From Spartobacteria bacterium (GTDB lineage: Bacteria; Verrucomicrobiota; Verrucomicrobiia; Chthoniobacterales; Terrimicrobiaceae): a stretch of 5,933 nucleotides of DNA. The position numbers were made by a program, and so were the translations under genes. This document shows positions 1-4,387 of this stretch, one piece after another. The notes beneath the pieces were generated by a model. That model searched no databases, was not told where the DNA came from, and saw only the letters and a list, made by a program, of their open reading frames with translations. Where the stretch lies: contig CANKXQ010000088.1 of NCBI GenBank assembly GCA_947487745.1, positions 1 through 5,933 on the forward strand, read 5' to 3'. Numbering within the stretch: position 1 is the first letter of the stretch; the number at the start of each line of letters is the position of its first letter.

Positions 1-903
1 TTTGCGACCGAGTGGGGGCAGGGATTGCACGCGGAGATACTGGGCCTCTGGTGCGAGGGGGCTTGCGGGATAGGTGGAGAGGAAGCCTTCGGCCCCTGTG
101 AGCGAGTTGGTGTATTGGCCGGAGAGATAGGAAATGTAGGCCGTGCGGAAGGCGACCTCGCTGGCTTCGGCTTGGCTCATTTTCACGAGCTTCAGGCGTG
201 AGTAGAGTTCGGCGGCGGCCTTGTTGTCTCCCGCTGCAAAGTGCGTGTGCGCGATCTCCATTTTGGCACGGAGGGAGGAGTCGGTGTATTCCTCTCCGGT
301 TTTAACCTGAAGTGCTGAGTAAAGGACGCTGTAGAATTTGTTCAGTGCGCTGGCATAGGCCCCGTTCTCGCGGTAGATCCTGCCGAGCCTCAAAAGCGTG
401 CCGGGAGCCTCTGGATCGCTGGGAAAGAGATTCACGAACTGCTCGTAAACGACGGCTGCCTTCGCGGGTTGTTTTTGTTTTTCCTCGAGATTGCGGCCCA
501 TGGTCAAAAGCGCATTGCGCTTTTGTTTATCGGGAGCTGCAAGTCGGAGGATTTGGTTGAATAGTTTTTCCGCCTGCGCGGGGTCGCCATTGTCCATGGC
601 CAGTTGCATTTCCTGCTCGAGAGCCTCCACACTGGCTTCACTGGCCATGAGGCTGGGTGCATAGGCGGGGTTTTCCTCCAATTCGGCTTCCAAGGCATCG
701 AATTCAATCGGCTCGGCCATGCCCGAAGGGTTTCCTGTGGGAGTCAGGCTGTTCTGGAGGGGAGGCGCAGCGTGGCTTTCCATCATGACCGGGCCGGCTT
801 GGGCCTGAGGTGCGGCTTCGGGTGTGATTGGTGGCGGTGCGGCTATTTCCGCCTGGGCGGCGGCCGTGAAAACGAGCAGGGAAAGTCCGATGAGGCGGCG
901 CAT
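1..903 (-). CDS. Secreted TPR-repeat protein, 3' end outside window
   Basis: An open frame runs from ATG at 903 to the window edge without a stop (301 codons seen), so the C-terminus is missing. The first 18 residues form a classic signal peptide: two Arg, a hydrophobic core, then AQA as a signal peptidase I site before Glu19. Residues about 19-62 are a Pro/Ala-rich linker. From about residue 62 the protein is helical with degenerate tetratricopeptide-like repeats. Examples are the DNGDPAQAEKLFNQIL stretch near 104, the AAVVYEQFVNLFPSDPEAP stretch near 148 and further units up to residue 301. The spacing and the 'YPxSPxAPEAQYLR' type ending recall the BamD/YbgF-like TPR proteins of the periplasm, which act as protein-binding scaffolds. 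No catalytic motif is visible. The start lies two bases after the stop of the upstream lipoprotein gene, without a Shine-Dalgarno sequence, so the two are probably co-transcribed and translationally coupled. The specific partner is unknown. Confidence 0.85.
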   Translation of the reverse strand, partial: MRRLIGLSLLVFTAAAQAEIAAPPPITPEAAPQAQAGPVMMESHAAPPLQNSLTPTGNPSGMAEPIEFDALEAELEENPAYAPSLMASEASVEALEQEMQLAMDNGDPAQAEKLFNQILRLAAPDKQKRNALLTMGRNLEEKQKQPAKAAVVYEQFVNLFPSDPEAPGTLLRLGRIYRENGAYASALNKFYSVLYSALQVKTGEEYTDSSLRAKMEIAHTHFAAGDNKAAAELYSRLKLVKMSQAEASEVAFRTAYISYLSGQYTNSLTGAEGFLSTYPASPLAPEAQYLRVQSLPPLGRK

Positions 904-905
904 GG

Positions 906-1406
906 TTATTCGACTGTGTAAGAGGTGCTGCTGACGGGTTGATTGGCCGTGTTGGCGGGCCGGAAAACAGTGTCAAAGAACGAGCCAAGAACGGTCTCGC
1001 CGGCGGGGCCGTCGCCAGCTCCCTGGAAGAAATCCTGAGTTTGTTCGTTGTTGATGAATTTCGGCGTCGTGCTCTCCACGACTTTGGTCTCGCTTGGGCT
1101 GCTGGAGGTATCCGCCAAGGCAGAGGGGATGTCGTCGCTATCGGGGATGTTGACAATGGTTTTTGGCAGGAGCGGCGGTTTGCGGCGTGAGTTGGTGTCC
1201 TGCGCGATACGCATTGGGGCTGGTTTCGGGAGCTTCTGCGGCAGGGCGGAGGCTTGGGCGGCTGGCTTCTTCTTCGGGGTGGAGGAGCAGGAACTCAAGC
1301 TGAGAGATGTCGCGATGCAGACCAAGGCCAGGGTCACAAGACAAAGTCCGCGTCGAAACACGGCGGAAAATGTGGATTTTCGGTCGTTTGATGAGTTGGG
1401 GCGCAT
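906..1406 (-). CDS. Small lipoprotein, unknown function
   Basis: This is a 166-residue protein. The frame stays open further upstream (to 1895), but the ATG at 1406 is the right start because it puts a lipoprotein signal at the N-terminus: charged residues to Arg19, a hydrophobic stretch 21-35, and the lipobox LSSC with the lipidated Cys at 40. After the Cys come SSTPKKKP and a Pro/Ser/Thr/Lys-rich region with no predicted fold that I can recognise, so the mature 127 residues look largely disordered. Residue +2 after the Cys is Ser, not Asp, which under the E. coli Lol rule would favour the outer membrane; whether that rule holds here is unknown. The next gene, encoding a TPR protein, starts two bases after the TAA stop, which suggests the pair works together at the envelope. 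No family is recognised. Confidence is high that it is a gene and a lipoprotein, and low on any role. Confidence 0.8.
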   Translation of the reverse strand: MRPNSSNDRKSTFSAVFRRGLCLVTLALVCIATSLSLSSCSSTPKKKPAAQASALPQKLPKPAPMRIAQDTNSRRKPPLLPKTIVNIPDSDDIPSALADTSSSPSETKVVESTTPKFINNEQTQDFFQGAGDGPAGETVLGSFFDTVFRPANTANQPVSSTSYTVE

Positions 1407-1436
1407 ATGAAGTTCAATATGTCCAGCAACTCCCGT

Positions 1437-1466
1437 GCCATACGAAGAGCTGCCTGAAGTGGCCAA
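1437..1466 (-). promoter_or_regulatory. Weak sigma70-like promoter candidate for the lipoprotein-TPR unit
   Basis: On the minus strand TTGGCC (1466-1461) and TATGGC (1442-1437) are separated by 18 bases, which would start transcription near 1430, about 24 bases before the ATG at 1406. The -35 keeps TTG and the -10 keeps TAT, but each box matches the consensus at only about half of its positions. A match of this quality is expected by chance in such a region, so it rests mainly on its position. Confidence 0.25.
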
Positions 1467-1532
1467 AAACCTAAAGAGAAAGCCAACTGCGGCAAGCCGA
1501 AAGTTCCAATTCACTTGCCCTTGCAGCTGCCG

Positions 1533-1559
1533 AAGCCCTGCGGGCGTCCAGGCTTTTTT
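1533..1559 (+). terminator. Hairpin with T-tract in the leader of the plus-strand operon
   Basis: The left arm 1533-1540 (AAGCCCTG) can pair with the right arm 1549-1555 (CAGGCTT) with one bulged C and an 8-base loop. The T run at 1554-1559 follows directly and overlaps the end of the right arm. This is the shape of a short intrinsic terminator on the plus strand. It ends only 10 bases before the ATG at 1569, and no plus-strand gene lies upstream of it. If real it would act as an attenuator or leader structure, not as the end of another transcript. The stem is short, so it may be fortuitous. Confidence 0.3.
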
Positions 1560-1568
1560 GTTGAAGGC

Positions 1569-2336
1569 ATGAAAAATGCTGTGCATTTCGGCATGACGTT
1601 CCGAATCCTTTGTCTCTTGGTTGCATTTTCTCTCGTGGCCTGCACGCAATCGACCTCGCGGTCGGTCAATGACAAACCCAACCGCTCCAGTCGCATCCAG
1701 CAGATTTCCCAGCCGACAATGTCCCTTCCGCCACAGGATCTCTCTGCCAATTCCGGAATCCGCTGGCCTGCTGGAATGCGCCGTTTGGCCGTTCTCCCCA
1801 TCTACTCGACGCGCCCGATCGACCAGACCCAGCGTGACATGGATGGCATTTTCCGCGCTGAGTTGTCGAAGGTTGTTAAATACGAGATCGTTCAAGTCAG
1901 TCGCACCGACATGGCATCGCTCATCAATCGCGAGGCGGTTTCCTCTTCTGAGATTATCCCATCAACCGTCATGGCCATGTTGCGCCAGAAATACGCTGCA
2001 GATGCCGTTCTTTTCACGGATTTTACGTTCTTCCGTCCCTACCGCCCGATCGCGATCGGCGTGAGATCGAAGATTGTGGATGTCAAAACAATGGAGATTC
2101 TGTGGATGGCGGATGGTGTTCTTGATTCAGCGGAACCCGATGTCTCCGAGTTAGCTACCCAATTTTCAGATTCGGGACTTCAGATGCGTTATATCAGCGA
2201 CAAGATTCCCAAGGGCAGGCAGCGTGAGCAGGGGAGCGGAAATCAAATCATTCTGCAAAGTCCGCGCTTGTATGCCGGCTTCGTCGCCCACGAGGCTTTT
2301 TCGAGTCTAGCGCCGGTTGCCGCGCCTGCACAGTAA
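1569..2336 (+). CDS. Lipoprotein with CsgG/TolB-N-like domain
   Basis: This is a 255-residue protein starting at ATG 1569. It has a lipoprotein signal: Lys2 and Arg12, the hydrophobic stretch ILCLLVAFSL, and the lipobox LVAC with Cys at 25. After a Ser/Asn/Gln-rich linker, residues about 66-197 show an alternating beta/alpha pattern. This is RRLAVLPIYS (strand), a helix ending in FRAELSKV, then KYEIVQVSR, a helical LRQKYAADAVLFTDF and the paired strands IGVRSKIVDVKTMEILW. That layout is typical of the CsgG / TolB-N / LpoB-like lipoprotein fold, where a strand 'AVLP', a helix, a 'YEIVxxxR' strand and an 'ADAVLxxxF' strand recur. Family members serve in secretion pores, envelope assembly or peptidoglycan synthase activation; which applies here cannot be told. 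An in-frame ATG at 1593 also keeps the lipobox. A GAAGG sits only one base before ATG 1569, too close for a normal ribosome binding site. The stop overlaps the next start by one base (TAATG), so translation of the signalling genes is probably coupled to it. Confidence 0.8.
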   Translation: MKNAVHFGMTFRILCLLVAFSLVACTQSTSRSVNDKPNRSSRIQQISQPTMSLPPQDLSANSGIRWPAGMRRLAVLPIYSTRPIDQTQRDMDGIFRAELSKVVKYEIVQVSRTDMASLINREAVSSSEIIPSTVMAMLRQKYAADAVLFTDFTFFRPYRPIAIGVRSKIVDVKTMEILWMADGVLDSAEPDVSELATQFSDSGLQMRYISDKIPKGRQREQGSGNQIILQSPRLYAGFVAHEAFSSLAPVAAPAQ

Positions 2337-2338
2337 TG
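2334..2338 (+). other. Stop-start overlap TAATG
   Basis: The TAA ending the CsgG-like lipoprotein shares its last A with the ATG of the kinase-like gene. No Shine-Dalgarno sequence precedes this ATG, so initiation probably depends on ribosomes finishing the lipoprotein. This ties the amounts of the two proteins together. Confidence 0.7.
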
Positions 2339-3112
2339 AGCGGATTCTTTGATACAATCGCGCGTGGAGCGGATTCGTCAGACTCTCTGGAAAGGAAAAC
2401 GCAAAGCCGCGCTTCCAACGAAATCAATGCCGCTCTCACTCCGGGCCTGATTCACGAAGTAAATAACATACTAACAGGCATTTACTTCAATCTCGAAGGC
2501 TGCCGCGAAGTGCTCGACGCTTCTCATCCGCTGGCTGAGAGCGTCCAGGAAATCCAAGTCGGCGTCGAACGCATCAAGGAAGTGCTCGGCCGCATCACGC
2601 AAATTTACCTTAACGCCGCAGAGCGCGAGCAAACATATCACGAAGTCCAAGCGCTTGTTGCCGGTCAGGTCGACCTTCTGCGCATTATTGTTCCAAAAAC
2701 AGCCAGCATTACCCTGACTTCTCCCGAGTCGGCCCTTTATATCAATGTCTCCGAATACGCTTTCCGCGTGGCCTTGTTGACTTTGGCTGCCTGCTTGAGG
2801 GGCCTCTATCCCGAGGGCAAGATCGAGATTCCGATGGCTGTTCTTTGCCCGGAGGATTTGTCGGGAGCGGATTTTGGAAAAACCACCCCGGCCGGGGATT
2901 GCGTTGGCGTTTCCTTCCGATTGCCTTGCGTGGCCCTTTCTGTTGCGGAAATCGATGATTTCCAGACGAGGGGTCATTTTTCAGATCTTTCCATGGCCGC
3001 AGCTGAGGTTCTCGTTGGCGAAGCGGGTGGACGCCTGCTATTCTCCAAGAGCAAGGACCCGCACACCTCCGATGTGGTGATGGTTTTTCCTCTGCACAAC
3101 CTCAATACCTAA
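2336..3112 (+). CDS. Histidine-kinase-like protein with degenerate ATP lobe (candidate phosphotransferase)
   Basis: This is a 258-residue protein with no signal peptide or membrane segment, so it is cytoplasmic. Residues 37-95 form a HisKA-type dimerisation helix pair with an intact H-box, PGLIHEVNNILTG. His40 is the expected phospho-site, and Glu41/Asn44 form the E-x-x-N pattern linked to phosphatase activity in HisKA proteins. The second half aligns by layout to a HATPase_c domain but lacks its catalytic parts. The N-box position reads VALLTLAACLRGL (about 145-157), where both conserved Asn are Thr149 and Cys153. No D-x-G-x-G or G-x-G-L-G-L motif exists. Only the late helix and strands (AAAEVLVGEAGGRLLF, about 221-236, then VVMVFPL) remain. 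It therefore should not bind ATP in the usual way. ChpT of Caulobacter is a known precedent: a dimeric kinase-like phosphotransferase without ATP binding. The start overlaps the upstream lipoprotein stop, and the response regulator follows 15 bases after its TAA in the same frame. A dead kinase acting only as a scaffold is the alternative. Confidence 0.85.
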   Translation: MSGFFDTIARGADSSDSLERKTQSRASNEINAALTPGLIHEVNNILTGIYFNLEGCREVLDASHPLAESVQEIQVGVERIKEVLGRITQIYLNAAEREQTYHEVQALVAGQVDLLRIIVPKTASITLTSPESALYINVSEYAFRVALLTLAACLRGLYPEGKIEIPMAVLCPEDLSGADFGKTTPAGDCVGVSFRLPCVALSVAEIDDFQTRGHFSDLSMAAAEVLVGEAGGRLLFSKSKDPHTSDVVMVFPLHNLNT

Positions 3113-3127
3113 CCTGACTCCCAACCC

Positions 3128-4387
3128 GTGAACAAATCCTCCTATTCCATCCTTTCTATCGACGACGACCCGATCATCCTCAAAGTGCTTGAGGATCTGG
3201 TGACGCGGGCTGGCTACCATTCCATGACCACCACGAGTGGCGAGGAGGCCCTGCATTTGGCGGTGGATCGCAAATTCGCCGTTATCATTGCCGATCACAA
3301 CATGCCGGACATGATGGGCTCCGAATTGCTCAGCCGCATCGCGCGGATTCAGCCCTCGGCCTCGCGCATCTTGATTACTGGTATCAAGTCGCTCGACATC
3401 GTCACCTCGGCTGTTAACAGCGGTGAGATTTTCCGCTTTGTCACGAAGCCATGGATTTCCGCCGAGATGATCGCCACTTTGCACAACGCCGTGCAGCGTT
3501 ACGAGCTCATCGAGTCCAACCGGTCCCTCGAAAAAACAACGCAGGAGCTGAACGAACGCCTCTCGGTGGCAAACCTCCAGCTCGAGCGCCAACTCAAGGA
3601 ACTTGAGGCGGGGAAAAAAGAAATCGACCTCTCCCATGAGGCGCTGAAAACAAACTTCAGCCGCTCGCTGGAGCTGTGCCAACGCATCCTCACGACATTC
3701 AATCCTCTCCTTGGCGAACAGGCCAAGGCCGCAACGGGGATCTGCCAGCTCATGGCGCAGACCCATTATTTCAACGGGGAGCAAAAGCATGTGCTGGATG
3801 TGAGCGCCAGGCTCTACGATATCGGCCTCACCGCCGTGCCGCACGGGTTCATGTCGGCCGTCCAAAACAACTCGGAGGACATGTCGCCGGAGTTGAAGAC
3901 GGTTTTCCTCAACCACACGATCCATGGACAGACTCTTGCATCTTTTGTGGACCTCCTGAAGCCGGTGGGGGAGACCATCCGCGCCCACCACGAGCGCTTC
4001 GACGGCACTGGTTTTCCTGATGGCCTCGCCGGGGAGATGATTCCCTGGACGGCGCGCTGCCTGGCGGTTGTTGTCTATTATGTGACCTGCGGACTTCCTC
4101 AGGAACAGGCCGTGGATCGCATCCTTGAACAGTCGGGCACGGCTTTCGATCCCGATGCCACCAGGCTTTTCCTCAAGTGTGCCCAGGCGACGCCCCTGCC
4201 GCGTCTGGTTCGCGAAGTGATGGTTGACGAGTTGGATGTCGGTATGCAGCTCGCCTCTGGCATTTACAGTCCCACTGGCGTTCTACTCGTCGCCGAGGGC
4301 TACCATCTCGACGAAAACACCATCGCAAAAATCCGGAACTACAACAGTTCCTCTACGCTTCTCCGTCAGTTGCTGGTTTATTGCTGA
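3128..4387 (+). CDS. Response regulator, receiver plus degenerate HD-GYP domain (RpfG-like)
   Basis: This is a 419-residue protein starting at GTG 3128, which leads straight into the receiver. Receiver residues 6-122 are complete: acidic pair Asp12/Asp13, phosphoacceptor Asp56 (IIADHNMP), Thr84 (ILITG) and Lys107 (FVTKPW). Residues about 125-180 are a charged coiled coil. Residues about 185-350 follow the HD-GYP layout with RAHHERFDGTGFPDGL (285-300) as the HHE/GYP-type segment. The metal site is damaged, however. The HD-motif 'LHDIGK' reads LYDIGL (Tyr230, Leu234), and the late Asp of 'ARIxAVxD' is Val316. HD-GYP proteins normally hydrolyse cyclic di-GMP, so this one is probably inactive as a phosphodiesterase and may bind a ligand or partner instead. 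Residues about 359-419 form a small extra domain (VDELDVGMQLASGIY, then GVLLVAEGYHLD), a beta-rich segment seen after some HD-GYP domains. The frame is the same as that of the upstream kinase-like gene. The last 10 bases overlap the convergent hybrid gene. Confidence 0.88.
   Translation: MNKSSYSILSIDDDPIILKVLEDLVTRAGYHSMTTTSGEEALHLAVDRKFAVIIADHNMPDMMGSELLSRIARIQPSASRILITGIKSLDIVTSAVNSGEIFRFVTKPWISAEMIATLHNAVQRYELIESNRSLEKTTQELNERLSVANLQLERQLKELEAGKKEIDLSHEALKTNFSRSLELCQRILTTFNPLLGEQAKAATGICQLMAQTHYFNGEQKHVLDVSARLYDIGLTAVPHGFMSAVQNNSEDMSPELKTVFLNHTIHGQTLASFVDLLKPVGETIRAHHERFDGTGFPDGLAGEMIPWTARCLAVVVYYVTCGLPQEQAVDRILEQSGTAFDPDATRLFLKCAQATPLPRLVREVMVDELDVGMQLASGIYSPTGVLLVAEGYHLDENTIAKIRNYNSSSTLLRQLLVYC

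Larger units (their letters stand above)
1407..1568. other. Divergent intergenic region
   Basis: These 162 bases separate the start codons of two divergently transcribed lipoprotein genes and must carry both promoters unless one lies inside a gene. I see one weak promoter candidate for the minus direction and a hairpin followed by a T-tract for the plus direction, both listed separately. No good -35/-10 pair is visible for the plus strand and no clear operator palindrome stands out. Confidence 0.7.

Noticed and set aside
704..1156. Minus-strand frame (150 codons) overlapping the lipoprotein and TPR genes in another frame
   Set aside because: It is rich in Arg, Pro and Ser as expected for a shifted shadow, and the overlapped genes have clear signal sequences.
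1515..1568. TTG start at 1515 for the CsgG-like lipoprotein
   Set aside because: It would add 18 residues before the signal peptide and include the hairpin region. ATG 1569 gives a normal lipoprotein signal.
1407..1895. Upstream extension of the small lipoprotein frame on the minus strand (total 329 codons)
   Set aside because: It runs antisense across the start of the CsgG-like lipoprotein gene and would bury the lipoprotein signal in the middle of the protein. The ATG at 1406 places the signal at the N-terminus.
2471..2977. Minus-strand frame (168 codons) opposite the kinase-like gene
   Set aside because: It has no recognisable motif, whereas the plus strand carries the H-box protein with tight operon spacing.
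3038..3991. Long minus-strand frame (317 codons) opposite the response regulator
   Set aside because: The opposite strand carries a receiver and HD-GYP-like domain with recognisable motifs along the same stretch. The antisense translation shows no domain and is a codon-bias shadow.
2334..4387. Frameshift or pseudogene explanation for the degenerate signalling proteins
   Set aside because: All frames are open over their full length and other motifs in the same proteins are perfect. The missing motifs are replaced in frame by sensible protein sequence, so this is divergence, not a broken gene.
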